The position numbers and the translations under genes were made by a program. Below are positions 28,501-36,862 of a DNA stretch of 64,000 bases, piece by piece (position 1 is the first letter of the stretch; each line of letters opens with the position of its first letter). A model generated the notes under the pieces. It was given only the letters and a program-made list of their open reading frames with translations. It did no database searches and was not told where the DNA came from. Location of the stretch: the NCBI RefSeq assembly GCF_015223435.1, contig NZ_VHKO01000004.1:79146-143145 (forward strand), given 5' to 3'. The DNA is from Vibrio hibernica. GTDB lineage: Bacteria > Pseudomonadota > Gammaproteobacteria > Enterobacterales > Vibrionaceae.

Positions 28501-29517
28501 ATGAATGCCCCACGGAAGAAAGCTTTTGCTCATTTACTATTTTCAAGTGTCTTATTGAGTACTTCATTTGTAACGACGGTTCAAGCACAAGAATTACCCG
28601 GTAAAGGAATTACCGTTCAACCAGTACAATCCACCATTGCAGAAGAAACCTTTCAAACGCTTATTGTAAACAAAGCAATGGAATCACTCGGTTATACCGT
28701 TAGAGCAAGCAAAGAAGTTGATTACAGCGTTGCTTTCACCTCAATCGCTAATAACGATGCGACCTATTTAGCCGTTAACTGGGATCCACAGCATAAAGAC
28801 AAATACGAGCTCTCTGGGGGTGATGATAAATTTTATCGAAAGGGTAATTACGTCACTAATGCCGCGCAAGGTTATTTGATTGATAAAAAGACCGCCGATA
28901 AATATCACATCACCAATCTTGGTCAATTAAAAGACCCTAAATTAGCCAAATTATTTGATTCAAATGGGGATGGTAAAGCGGATCTAACCGGCAGTGAACC
29001 GGGCTGGACAACAGAAAGCATCATCAATAACCAAATTAAAGCTTATGGTTTGCAAGATACGGTAACGCATCAGCAAGGTAGCTATTCGGCATTAATTGCG
29101 GATACCATTACTCGTTATCACAACGGTGAATCAATTCTTTACTATGGTTGGGTTCCTTATTGGGTGAGCGGTGAGTTAATCCCTGGCAAAGATGTGGTGT
29201 GGCTACAAGTGCCATTTTCTTCAATGCCGAAAGGATTACAGCAAAATACCGAGTTACCAAACGGTCGCAATTACGGATTCCAAGTAAATAACATGCGTAT
29301 TGTTGCCAATAAGAAATTTGCTGAAGAAAACCCAGCAGCTGCAAAACTGTTTGCCATTATGAAACTCAGTGTAAACGATATTAGCCAAGAAAATCTTATG
29401 ATGAGAAAAGGTCAAAACAAACCTGCGGATATCGAAGCCCACGCTAACGGTTGGATCAAAGCACACCAAAAGACATTTGATTCATGGATAGCTCAAGCGA
29501 AAGCCGCAGCGAAATAA
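28501..29517 (+). CDS. Second ProX-like glycine betaine-binding protein
   Basis: A 338-residue paralogue of the gene just upstream, with the same signal peptide type (ending VQAQE) and long identical stretches such as the C-terminal [22 protein letters not shown]. The cage Trp residues are kept (VNWDP, PGWTTE, YGWVPYW), but both Cys of the PGWG loop have become Ser and Thr, so the disulfide is lost. Nearby substitutions (APL to DPQ, WTP to WVP) suggest a changed solute preference; that is inference. It is a tandem duplicate with a separate 213-base leader and its own terminators on both sides, so it can be expressed apart from copy 1. Confidence 0.92.
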   Translation: MNAPRKKAFAHLLFSSVLLSTSFVTTVQAQELPGKGITVQPVQSTIAEETFQTLIVNKAMESLGYTVRASKEVDYSVAFTSIANNDATYLAVNWDPQHKDKYELSGGDDKFYRKGNYVTNAAQGYLIDKKTADKYHITNLGQLKDPKLAKLFDSNGDGKADLTGSEPGWTTESIINNQIKAYGLQDTVTHQQGSYSALIADTITRYHNGESILYYGWVPYWVSGELIPGKDVVWLQVPFSSMPKGLQQNTELPNGRNYGFQVNNMRIVANKKFAEENPAAAKLFAIMKLSVNDISQENLMMRKGQNKPADIEAHANGWIKAHQKTFDSWIAQAKAAAK

Positions 29518-29539
29518 TATTCCATTTATTCATGATTAA

Positions 29540-29582
29540 ACTACCTTGGTATTTTCATAAAAACTGGAAATACCAAGGTAGT
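29540..29582 (+). terminator. Hairpin ending the second proX transcript
   Basis: A stem of about 16 bp (29540-29555 with 29567-29582, containing CTACCTTGGTATT), followed by only TTCCTCTC, so the T tract is weak. Confidence 0.65.
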
Positions 29583-29695
29583 TCCTCTCAAACAGTCGCT
29601 TTATAGTGACTGGTAGATTACAGCAATTTGCAGATTTTCCTTTTCGAATAACGATAGATAAGGTACTTTCCTCCTCCTAACTAGAAGGACATCAC

Positions 29696-30190
29696 ATGAA
29701 CAAACATGAAGAAGTTCTGGTAGCGATTCGCCAGATCATCCGCGCCGTGGATCTACATTCCAGAAAGCTCAACAAAGAATTAGGCTTGACCGGACCACAA
29801 CTACTTTTGATGCGCTCAATTCGTGATTGTGGTGAAGTCACCATTAGACAGATCTCAAAAAATACCAATATGAGTCAAGCAACCGCGACGACCATTATTG
29901 ATCGAATCGAAAAACGTGGGCTAGTTGAGCGCAAACGCAGCCAATTAGACAAACGAAAAGTACACGCTTATCTAACCGAAGAAGGTGCAATTCTACTCGA
30001 AAAAGCGCCACTTCCTTTGCAAGATCACTTTATTGATCGCTTTCAAAGCTTGGATGTTTGGGAGCAATCTTTGCTCGTTTCCTCCGTGCAACGTATTTCA
30101 TCGATGATGAATGCGGAACACTTAGATGTCGCGCCATTACTCGAAGTCGGTAATATTACGCATTACCCTGCCGATACGCCGAGCAATTAA
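29696..30190 (+). CDS. MarR-family regulator beside the betaine uptake genes
   Basis: A 164-residue winged-helix regulator. The recognition region is EVTIRQISKNTNMSQATATTIIDRIEKRGLVERKRSQLDKRKVH (about residues 47-90), followed by LTEEGAILLEKAP. Its N-terminus (VAIRQIIRAVDLHSRKLNKELGLTGPQ) is like that of the osmolyte regulators EctR and CosR, which repress ectoine and betaine genes at low salt. That assignment rests on remembered sequence and on the location next to proVWXX. A good AGAAGGA ribosome site precedes the ATG. It is transcribed after the second proX but separated from it by a hairpin. Confidence 0.88.
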   Translation: MNKHEEVLVAIRQIIRAVDLHSRKLNKELGLTGPQLLLMRSIRDCGEVTIRQISKNTNMSQATATTIIDRIEKRGLVERKRSQLDKRKVHAYLTEEGAILLEKAPLPLQDHFIDRFQSLDVWEQSLLVSSVQRISSMMNAEHLDVAPLLEVGNITHYPADTPSN

Positions 30191-30223
30191 TGTAGCCATA
30201 ACTGTCCACTTCAGTGCTATACC

Positions 30224-30263
30224 AAAAATGGCGATATCATTAACAAATGATATCGCCATTTTT
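30224..30263 (+). terminator. Bidirectional terminator between two MarR genes
   Basis: A perfect 18-bp stem (30224-30241 with 30246-30263) around an AACA loop, with A5 and T5 at its base. It overlaps the stop codon of the minus-strand MarR gene. Confidence 0.93.
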
Positions 30264-30735
30264 ATTGGGATAATTTTCTCAACAACTCAGCCAGCTGATC
30301 TCGTTCTTTATGATTTAATGGTGACAGCATGCTTTCCATATTCTGGACATGCTCAACAACAACAAGATCGATTAAAACCATTCCCTCTTCGGTTAATTCC
30401 ACTCGGCAGCTGCGTCGATCCTCTTCACTCGCAAGACGCTGTAATAAACCTCGTTGAACTAAAGATTCAATACGAGTGCTCATCACTCCCGATGACAACA
30501 TCAGAGTTTGATAAAGCTCTGTTGGCGTCAATGGTGTTTGGCTCCGACGTAACGTAGCAAGAATATCAAACTCAATTGAGCTCAATTGATGGAGCTTAAA
30601 CACTCTCTCCATGTTTTTTTTCCATTGCTCACTGGTGCGTCGAACACGACCAACCACGCCCATACTTGAGCAATCAAGGTCGGGGCGAACTTGTAACCAT
30701 TGCAGCAAAATTGTATCGACCGAATCTTTCATCAT
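30262..30735 (-). CDS. MarR-family repressor divergent from an exporter
   Basis: A 157-residue MarR protein. Its winged helix has TPTELYQTLMLSSGVMSTRIESLVQRGLLQRLASEEDRRSCRVELTEEG (about residues 70-118), with the DRR wing motif. A second Met follows the first, so the start may be three bases later. It lies opposite an EamA exporter and flavin reductase gene pair. The intergenic region has repeated AAGTA(A/T)CTTT palindromes that look like its operators. This layout suggests a repressor that releases the exporter when a phenolic or drug-like ligand binds. Confidence 0.93.
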   Translation of the reverse strand: MMKDSVDTILLQWLQVRPDLDCSSMGVVGRVRRTSEQWKKNMERVFKLHQLSSIEFDILATLRRSQTPLTPTELYQTLMLSSGVMSTRIESLVQRGLLQRLASEEDRRSCRVELTEEGMVLIDLVVVEHVQNMESMLSPLNHKERDQLAELLRKLSQ

Positions 30736-30744
30736 TCAAATCTC

Positions 30745-30829
30745 AAAAGTAACTTTTAAAAAAGATACTTGATAAAAATGCAAATATCCATTACTTTAAT
30801 GAAAGTATCTTTCACAGGAGTTACTTTCA
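30745..30829. promoter_or_regulatory. Cluster of palindromic MarR-type operators
   Basis: Repeats of one motif: AAAAGTAACTTTT (30745-30757), AAAGATACTT (30761-30770), GAAAGTATCTTTC (30801-30813) and AGTTACTTTC (30820-30829). The second is the exact reverse complement of the core of the third. They lie between the MarR gene and the exporter start, so one regulator could control both directions. Confidence 0.7.
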
Positions 30830-30879
30830 ATAAAGATTACTCTGTGCGCATTAGAAGTGAAATATTGAAGGAAACGATA

Positions 30880-31752
30880 ATGTCTAGAATTGGATTATTA
30901 CTGCTACTACTTACCACTGCACTGGCTCCTATCATTTGGGGAAGCACCTATATTGTTACTAGCGAATTTCTTCCAACAAACAGTCCATTAATGGCAGCCC
31001 TTATGCGAGCGCTTCCTGCTGGAATACTATTAATAATGATCACTCGAACCTTACCCAAAGGGCATTGGTGGCTTCGTCTTGCACTATTAGGCTTTCTTAA
31101 CATCGGCTTATTTTTCTACTGCCTTTTCTATGCCGCAACTTATTTACCCGGCGGTATGGCTGCGTTAGTCATGTCAAGCCAAGCATTAATGGTGATCGTC
31201 CTCAGTCGATTTTTACTGAAGAGTGCACTCACCTCCCAGCATATTCTTGCAGGCATAATCGGCATTACTGGCATTGGTTTATTAGTGCTCAACAACCATG
31301 CAGATCTTAATCGAACAGGTATTTTTATCGCATTGCTGGGAACCTTGAGCATGGCACTAGGCGTGGTCTTAACTAAAAAATGGGGACGCCCAGAAGAAAT
31401 GAGTTTATTAGGCTTTACCGGCTGGCAATTATTATTTGGTGGCTTAATTCTTGCTCCAGTTGCCTTGAGCGTCGAAGGTATTCCAAACGACATCAGCCTC
31501 ACCAACGTATTGGGATACCTCTATTTAGGCATAATCGGCGCAATTGTAGGTTACTTTTTATGGTTTCGCGGTATAGAAAAGTTGCCTGCCATTTCCATTT
31601 CATTTTTAGGCTTTCTCAGCAGCGTCTCCGCTTGTGTACTCGGCTATATTTTTTTACAGCAAGCTTTTACACCAAGCCAACTAATAGGCGCGCTAGCAAT
31701 ATTCTCTTCAATTATTTTAAGCAATAAAACATCAAAACAGTCGGCACTCTAA
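30880..31752 (+). CDS. EamA/DMT-family exporter under MarR control
   Basis: A 290-residue membrane protein with ten segments. The first repeat has APIIWGSTYIVTSEFLP. The second has GAIVGYFLWFRGIEKLPAISISFLGFLSSVSACVLGYIFL. The open frame begins at 30769, but that extension runs through the operator palindromes. The ATG at 30880, with GAAGGAAA ahead, gives the usual EamA N-terminus, so it is chosen. It is followed after 46 bases by a flavin reductase gene, probably in one transcript. Substrate unknown. Confidence 0.9.
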   Translation: MSRIGLLLLLLTTALAPIIWGSTYIVTSEFLPTNSPLMAALMRALPAGILLIMITRTLPKGHWWLRLALLGFLNIGLFFYCLFYAATYLPGGMAALVMSSQALMVIVLSRFLLKSALTSQHILAGIIGITGIGLLVLNNHADLNRTGIFIALLGTLSMALGVVLTKKWGRPEEMSLLGFTGWQLLFGGLILAPVALSVEGIPNDISLTNVLGYLYLGIIGAIVGYFLWFRGIEKLPAISISFLGFLSSVSACVLGYIFLQQAFTPSQLIGALAIFSSIILSNKTSKQSAL

Positions 31753-31798
31753 CCCGTAATCCATCACTCATTAACTATTTGAATAAAAGGAATTAACC

Positions 31799-32392
31799 AT
31801 GAAACTCACTATTATTTCTGGTAGCCAAAGACCACAGTCCCAAAGCTTAAATGTCGCGAATGTGTTAAAACAATTAGCTCATTCGAAATTTGATGACATT
31901 AACATCATAGATTTACACCAATTGGCTCTACCTTTTTGGAATGAAGGCGTCTGGAATGACGATGACGAATGGCAACAATGGAAACCCATTGCTCAACAAT
32001 TATCTCAATCTGATGCCTTTATTTTTATTACACCAGAATGGCATGGAATGGCAACGCCTGCGCTCAAGAATTTTTTGCTACTCACCACAGATGAAGAGAT
32101 TGCGCACAAGCCGGCCTTACTCGTTAGTGTCTCTGCCAGTATCAATGGAGTTTACCCTATCAGTGAATTACGAATGACAGGCAATAAAAATAACCATGTT
32201 TGCTTTTTACCTGATCACCTTATCTTTCGTGAGGTTGACTCTCTGTTAAGCGAAGAGTCAACCATCATCGACCCACACTTTCTTGCTCGATGTGAGTACA
32301 CTCTGCATCTACTTTCTGGTTACGCCCATGCTCTCGCGCCAATACACCGAGATTTTATTTCATTGGGCAAACCTTTTCGCTATGGGATGTAA
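31799..32392 (+). CDS. NADPH-dependent FMN reductase-like flavoprotein
   Basis: A 197-residue flavodoxin-fold protein. The FMN phosphate loop is SGSQRPQSQSLNVANVL (about residues 7-23). The second FMN-binding loop is TPEWHGMATPALKNFLL, where the family usually has PxYxxxxxPxxLKN. Related proteins reduce FMN, quinones, chromate or azo compounds with NAD(P)H. It follows the MarR-controlled exporter and may detoxify the same class of compounds. That link is inferred from position. The start has an AAGGA ribosome site. Confidence 0.87.
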   Translation: MKLTIISGSQRPQSQSLNVANVLKQLAHSKFDDINIIDLHQLALPFWNEGVWNDDDEWQQWKPIAQQLSQSDAFIFITPEWHGMATPALKNFLLLTTDEEIAHKPALLVSVSASINGVYPISELRMTGNKNNHVCFLPDHLIFREVDSLLSEESTIIDPHFLARCEYTLHLLSGYAHALAPIHRDFISLGKPFRYGM

Positions 32393-32465
32393 GCTATTTC
32401 TTAGCACCCCCTTATCACCAAAAATAAAAATCGTTACACTAGTGTCACCAAAATAAGGAGTAACC

Positions 32466-33140
32466 ATGAAATATGATTGGATTTTATTTGATGCTGACGA
32501 AACCCTTTTCCATTTTGATTCATTTAAAGGGATTCAATTAATGTTTTCGCGTAAAGGCGTGGATTTTACCGAACAAGACTTTATCGCCTACCAAAACGTG
32601 AACAAACCTCTTTGGGTTGACTATCAAAATGGTGACATTACTGCGGCGCAATTAAAACACACTCGTTTTGAATCTTGGGCACAAAAACTCAATACCACCA
32701 CCGTCGATCTGAACTCTTCTTTTCTTGAAGCAATGGCCGATATTTGCAGCTTACTACCCGGCGCTAAAGAATTAATGGAGTCCTTAGTTGGTAAAGCGCA
32801 AGTTGGCATCATCACCAATGGTTTTACCGAACTGCAAGCGATACGCTTAGAACGCACTGGGATGGATAAATACATTAAGCACGTGGTAATTTCAGAAGAA
32901 GTCGGTGTTGCGAAACCTGATCACGGGATTTTTCAACACACGTTCGAGCGTATAGGAAATCCATGTAAATCACGGGTACTGATGGTGGGTGATAACCTGC
33001 ATTCTGATATTTTAGGTGGGTTAAATTTTGGTATCGAAACCTGCTGGTTAAATTCTCACGGCGCGAATACTGTTGAGCACATCACGCCGCATTATACGGT
33101 CAGTTCTTTAACCGAATTACAAACTATTCTTAAAGCTTAA
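32466..33140 (+). CDS. yjjG: Pyrimidine 5'-nucleotidase YjjG (HAD superfamily)
   Basis: A 224-residue HAD phosphatase very similar to E. coli YjjG. Motif I is DADETLF near residue 9, motif II the ITNGFT Thr, motif III the Lys in [10 protein letters not shown], and motif [13 protein letters not shown]. YjjG dephosphorylates dUMP, dTMP and UMP and protects cells from non-canonical pyrimidine nucleotides. It starts 73 bases after the flavin reductase gene, with its own AAGGAG ribosome site, and ends before a hairpin at 33196. Confidence 0.95.
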   Translation: MKYDWILFDADETLFHFDSFKGIQLMFSRKGVDFTEQDFIAYQNVNKPLWVDYQNGDITAAQLKHTRFESWAQKLNTTTVDLNSSFLEAMADICSLLPGAKELMESLVGKAQVGIITNGFTELQAIRLERTGMDKYIKHVVISEEVGVAKPDHGIFQHTFERIGNPCKSRVLMVGDNLHSDILGGLNFGIETCWLNSHGANTVEHITPHYTVSSLTELQTILKA

Positions 33141-33195
33141 GTCATCGTGCTTAAAGCTATCTAAACAGATCAGTACCGACAACGATAAATCAATG

Positions 33196-33226
33196 ACCGA
33201 GAGCTAAAAAGACTCTCGGTTTATAC
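33196..33226 (+). terminator. Terminator of yjjG
   Basis: ACCGAGAG (33196-33203) pairs with CTCTCGGT (33213-33220), followed by TTATA. The minus-strand LysR gene ends right beside it. Confidence 0.7.
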
Positions 33227-34129
33227 CACTAATACATCTTTTTCACTTTTTAAGCGCTGTTTTAAATAATCAACAAACAACTGAGTACGGGTATGCTCAT
33301 AATCTAGTTTTGGGTAATACGCATATACCCGAGTATGTTCCGAAGTCACATGAGGCAAAATACGAACTAACTCACCACGTTGAATTTCTTCTTGCAACAT
33401 CACTTGGTTAGAAAGAATGATCCCCATGCCGCGCTTAGCACTGTGAAATAATGCTTCAGGGTTGGTGGTCGAAAAATTCCCAGTTAACCGCACTTTTTTA
33501 GAGCGTTGCCCTTCCACGGATAACCTAACTTCTCTTTCTACCTTCTCGCCCCAAATCAGCATATTGTAATCAGACAGTTCATCAATATTCTGCGGCGCAC
33601 CGTGTTCTTTCAAATAAAGTGGTGAGGCGTAAAAGCCCGATTGATAATCCACCAGAGGCGCCGCTCGAAAACTTAAGGTATCGAGATTTTCAATTTCTCG
33701 CCCGATAAAAATATCAAAACTTAATTCAGGCAACTGTCCGGGCATGGTGGTAATAAGCTGGACTTTAATGTGCGGATATTGACGCAAAAAATCATCCACA
33801 TAACGCATAAAAAATTTAGACCCAAGCGCCAGGGTTGTACCCACTCGTAACAATCCCGTTGGTGCTTGGTTGATTGAACGAGTTTCATCCACCAAAGACT
33901 GCCATTGTTCTAATTGTCTTTTACCGCGCTGATAAAACATTGCGCCCGCTTCCGTCTGGCTAATGGATCGCGTGGTGCGCTTTAATAATTGCACTCCAAT
34001 ACGTTGCTCCAAAAAGTGAATACGCTTACTCACCGCGGAACTGGTCGTGTTTAAACGCCGCGCAGCCTGATTAAAACTGCCTTCTTCGACGACTTTTATA
34101 TATGTTCTAACCGATTCTATCCAATCCAT
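33221..34129 (-). CDS. LysR-family transcriptional regulator
   Basis: A 302-residue regulator. The winged helix at residues 2-61 reads DWIESVRTYIKVVEEGSFNQAARRLNTTSSAVSKRIHFLEQRIG, typical of the CrgA/TsaR-like group. The effector domain begins with GLLRVGTTLALGS. The open frame reaches 34225, almost touching the divergent drug carrier gene, but LysR proteins of this class start with MDWI, and GGGTGG precedes that ATG at 34129. The divergent Bcr/CflA carrier starts 103 bases away and is the likely target. Confidence 0.92.
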   Translation of the reverse strand: MDWIESVRTYIKVVEEGSFNQAARRLNTTSSAVSKRIHFLEQRIGVQLLKRTTRSISQTEAGAMFYQRGKRQLEQWQSLVDETRSINQAPTGLLRVGTTLALGSKFFMRYVDDFLRQYPHIKVQLITTMPGQLPELSFDIFIGREIENLDTLSFRAAPLVDYQSGFYASPLYLKEHGAPQNIDELSDYNMLIWGEKVEREVRLSVEGQRSKKVRLTGNFSTTNPEALFHSAKRGMGIILSNQVMLQEEIQRGELVRILPHVTSEHTRVYAYYPKLDYEHTRTQLFVDYLKQRLKSEKDVLVV

Positions 34130-34232
34130 CTGAACCACCCAAGTTATGCGCTTCAATTGATTCCCAAAAGGACTCAATCTCTTTCCAATTAGAGTCATTA
34201 TCATTTTATATTCTTCAAAGTACACTACTTAA

Positions 34233-35447
34233 ATGAAAACAGAAACCACGATTAAAGCGATCAACACCTTTAAAAAAACACCACTTTTGCTCGCGATGAT
34301 GATCATTGCTACGGGCCAGGTCGGCGTCAGTATTTATTTGCCATCATTACCACTTATTAGCCATGATCTGGCAGTTTCTCAAGCGCAAGTACAATCCATT
34401 GTCACCTTCTTCTTACTGTCTTTTGGTTTATCTCAGCTTTTTTATGGACCGTTATCCGATGCAATCGGCCGCCGCCCGGTATTTTTGATGGGTCAAGGTG
34501 TGTATCTTATCGGCACATTAATCTGCGTGTATTTTGCTAATAACTTTGAAGCATTATTGATGGGGCGTTTATTGCAAGGATTGGGCGCAGGTAGCGCTTC
34601 GGTATTAGGTCGCAGTGTATTACGAGACAGTTACGATGGTGCGAACCTCACCAAGGCGCTCTCTTACTTATCGATCACGGCATCGATCTTACCGATCATC
34701 TCACCTGTATTTGGTGGTTGGGTAGCGTTCAATTTTGGCTGGCAAAGCGTGTTTATGGCCGTACTAATTTATTTATCGGCAATTGTTCTGCTCGGCTGGC
34801 GTATATTGCCTGAAACGCTTCCTTATGCCAAAAGCCGTTTTAATGTGCGAAAAGTGCTGCGCGGTTATGCCGAATTAATCACCAATCGTCAGGTTATTTC
34901 CAGTGCCAGCTATAATTGGATCAGCTATCTAGGGGCTGTCGTCTCACTTTCTATTCTACCGTTCCTGTTCCAAAATGAACTGGGGATGACGGCATCTGAA
35001 TACGGCCAAGCGATGATCATCCCTTCCGCCGGTTTATTGATCGGCAGTATTTCCGTCAACCGTTTAAATAATTACTTTCAAAGTAGTCAAATTTTGAGCC
35101 TCGCTTTCGTGATCATGGCTATTTCCGGTATATGGTTATTAGTTACCCCGCTTTCTGTCGAGCACTTAATTACTGCCTTCACTATTTTAACCATTGCACA
35201 GGGTATGACGTTTCCATTATCGATGTCATTACTATTAGAACCTCACCCAAATCGCGTTGGCGCAGTGTCTGCCCTTTCAGGTTCGATTCAAATGTGTGTA
35301 GCAGGCTTTGGTGGTGGGTTTTTGGTAAGAAATTGCGTCCATACTCAAAATGATTTAGGTATTTTTTATTTAATAATGACGGTTGTTATGGTGATGGTTT
35401 TAATTATGAGCAATAGAAAAACCTCAGCCGAAGCTGGAATGGTATAA
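34233..35447 (+). CDS. Bcr/CflA-family multidrug MFS transporter
   Basis: A 404-residue drug/proton antiporter with twelve membrane segments. Motif D1-like IYLPSLPLISHDL follows the first helix. Motif A is GPLSDAIGRRPVFLMG. Motif C-like SILPIISPVFGGWVAF is in helix five. These features place it with Bcr, CflA and EmrD. It is divergent from a LysR gene that probably controls it. The distance and the absence of another gene downstream on this strand make it a single unit. Confidence 0.93.
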   Translation: MKTETTIKAINTFKKTPLLLAMMIIATGQVGVSIYLPSLPLISHDLAVSQAQVQSIVTFFLLSFGLSQLFYGPLSDAIGRRPVFLMGQGVYLIGTLICVYFANNFEALLMGRLLQGLGAGSASVLGRSVLRDSYDGANLTKALSYLSITASILPIISPVFGGWVAFNFGWQSVFMAVLIYLSAIVLLGWRILPETLPYAKSRFNVRKVLRGYAELITNRQVISSASYNWISYLGAVVSLSILPFLFQNELGMTASEYGQAMIIPSAGLLIGSISVNRLNNYFQSSQILSLAFVIMAISGIWLLVTPLSVEHLITAFTILTIAQGMTFPLSMSLLLEPHPNRVGAVSALSGSIQMCVAGFGGGFLVRNCVHTQNDLGIFYLIMTVVMVMVLIMSNRKTSAEAGMV

Positions 35448-35451
35448 AAAA

Positions 35452-35799
35452 TCACTTACCAGTAAGCGGACACAAATCGGTGCTGCTAACGGTTAATACT
35501 GAGCCATTACTATAAGTACAATAACGATTAAAACCACTCGTTTTCTCACTCGTTAACGACCCAAAACTACTATTGCTCTTTTTAATATTAATCGTGGGTG
35601 AGCTACTATGTTTCGCAGTGGATTGATTATCAACCGGGCATAAATCAATGCTTTTAACTGTCTCTACACCGCCGTCACTGTAATGGCAATAACGGTTGAA
35701 ACCATCGACTTTTTCGGACTGTAAACTGCCCCATGAATAAACGTTGAATGGTAATGACAATACGACTGAAAATATCAAAACTATAGATTTACACTTCAT
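35452..35799 (-). CDS. Small secreted protein with two Cys-containing repeats
   Basis: A 115-residue protein with a clear signal peptide (MKCKSIVLIFSVVLSLPFNVYS). The mature part is two copies of a 30-residue unit, GSLQSEKVDGFNRYCHYSDG and GSLTSEKTSGFNRYCTYSNG, each closing with SxDLCP. Each unit has two Cys that could form one disulfide. A Ser-rich spacer (TAKHSSSPTINIKKSN) lies between them. I recognise no characterised family. The AGGAG ribosome site is strong. Its end is five bases from the end of the drug carrier gene on the opposite strand. Function unknown; a periplasmic or surface role is all that can be said. Confidence 0.8.
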   Translation of the reverse strand: MKCKSIVLIFSVVLSLPFNVYSWGSLQSEKVDGFNRYCHYSDGGVETVKSIDLCPVDNQSTAKHSSSPTINIKKSNSSFGSLTSEKTSGFNRYCTYSNGSVLTVSSTDLCPLTGK

Positions 35800-35834
35800 A
35801 CCTACTCCTAAAATTTAAACCTATAGCTTATTTA

Positions 35835-35876
35835 GATGAATAAATTCATACTCTTTATTATGGTAATTTATTCATC
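35835..35876. repeat. 12-bp inverted repeat between two small genes
   Basis: GATGAATAAATT (35835-35846) and AATTTATTCATC (35865-35876) are perfect arms with an 18-base loop. It follows the 94-residue protein gene and may act as a terminator, though no T tract follows. Confidence 0.5.
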
Positions 35877-35877
35877 A

Positions 35878-36162
35878 TTACTTAATTAAAGAAACGCCTT
35901 CTACTTCTAGAACCGAGCTTACATTGGCTCTTTCTATAATTTTAACCAAAGCAGATTGAATAACCTCATTTTCTCTAACGTCAGAGGCACTCGCAAAGCG
36001 CTCTTCTTGTATTTCAGCTCCCTCTTCGGCAATAAACTGAACCACCACTTCGGTAGCACAGTTATCGCTTTTACCAAAGTATTGTATGCAGATCTGAGGA
36101 TAGCCTTTAAAGCCCTTTTTCACCTGTTTAGCGATGCGCTTTTTTGCTTTATCTACATTCAT
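35878..36162 (-). CDS. Conserved small protein of unknown function
   Basis: A 94-residue soluble protein without signal peptide. It begins with a basic helix (VDKAKKRIAKQVKKGFKGYPQICIQYFG) and has an acidic middle (FIAEEGAEIQEERFASASDVRENE), then QSALVKIIERANV. I do not recognise a named domain, but the sequence looks like a small conserved vibrio protein rather than a chance frame. It has its own leader and lies between the secreted repeat protein and rnk, all on the minus strand. Confidence 0.7.
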   Translation of the reverse strand: MNVDKAKKRIAKQVKKGFKGYPQICIQYFGKSDNCATEVVVQFIAEEGAEIQEERFASASDVRENEVIQSALVKIIERANVSSVLEVEGVSLIK

Positions 36163-36220
36163 ATTTAAGGCTTCTATTTTTCGATATGGTTTGCAATTGA
36201 CAGCATGGTTTAATCATCAA

Positions 36221-36264
36221 GAAATGAAGCTTATTAATCGTTAAATACTAAAAAGCTTCATTTC
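36221..36264 (-). terminator. Hairpin downstream of rnk
   Basis: GAAATGAAGCTT (36221-36232) pairs with AAGCTTCATTTC (36253-36264), with a 20-base loop. The T tract after it on the minus strand is weak, so it is a possible rather than a sure terminator. Confidence 0.5.
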
Positions 36265-36293
36265 ATTATTGGTCTACTACCTATATTGCTATA

Positions 36294-36707
36294 CTACCTA
36301 TGCATTTCACCCGCTCGCTCTGGCTGGTAAACAATCTCTTTTATCTGAACCTTAATCAATCCGCCACCCGGTTTTGGCCATTCAATTTTATCACCTTGAG
36401 AAAGCCCTAATAACGCACTACCGACGGGGGCAAGGATAGAGATTTTATTCCCACTCGTATCAAGATCTTTTGGATAAACCAACGTTAACATAACCTCTTG
36501 CTGAGATGACTCAACAACAAACTTCACCGTTGAATTCATCGTGACAACCGTTGGCGGAACTTCAGATGGCTCCACAATATTGGCACGGTCTAATTCACTT
36601 TCAAGATCGTTAATTCCGGCAAAACTACCTTCTGGTAACGACTCGATTAGCTTATACAGTCTATCTGCATCTAAAGATGAAATAGTTATTTCTGGTCTTG
36701 CATTCAT
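36294..36707 (-). CDS. rnk: Regulator of nucleoside diphosphate kinase
   Basis: A 137-residue Rnk protein of the GreA/GreB C-terminal fold family, which can bind RNA polymerase. Signatures are the N-terminal ISSLDADRLYKLIE, VTMNSTVKFV in the middle and APVGSALLGLSQGDKIEWPKPGG near the end, closely following E. coli Rnk (136 residues). Rnk affects nucleoside diphosphate kinase levels and interacts with the polymerase secondary channel. It is divergent from the methyltransferase gene, with the two upstream regions overlapping. Confidence 0.94.
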   Translation of the reverse strand: MNARPEITISSLDADRLYKLIESLPEGSFAGINDLESELDRANIVEPSEVPPTVVTMNSTVKFVVESSQQEVMLTLVYPKDLDTSGNKISILAPVGSALLGLSQGDKIEWPKPGGGLIKVQIKEIVYQPERAGEMHR

Positions 36708-36862
36708 TATGTTTCCTTAACAAGATGGCAAAAGGTTTTCTGAAAACCCCACTTAACAAAAAATTCAATATCAACCGTAATAAAATGGCGGTAGATACTT
36801 CGCATAGAAAAAGAAAGTTATTACAATACGCCCGCTTTCTAATAAAAAAACAGGCGTATATC

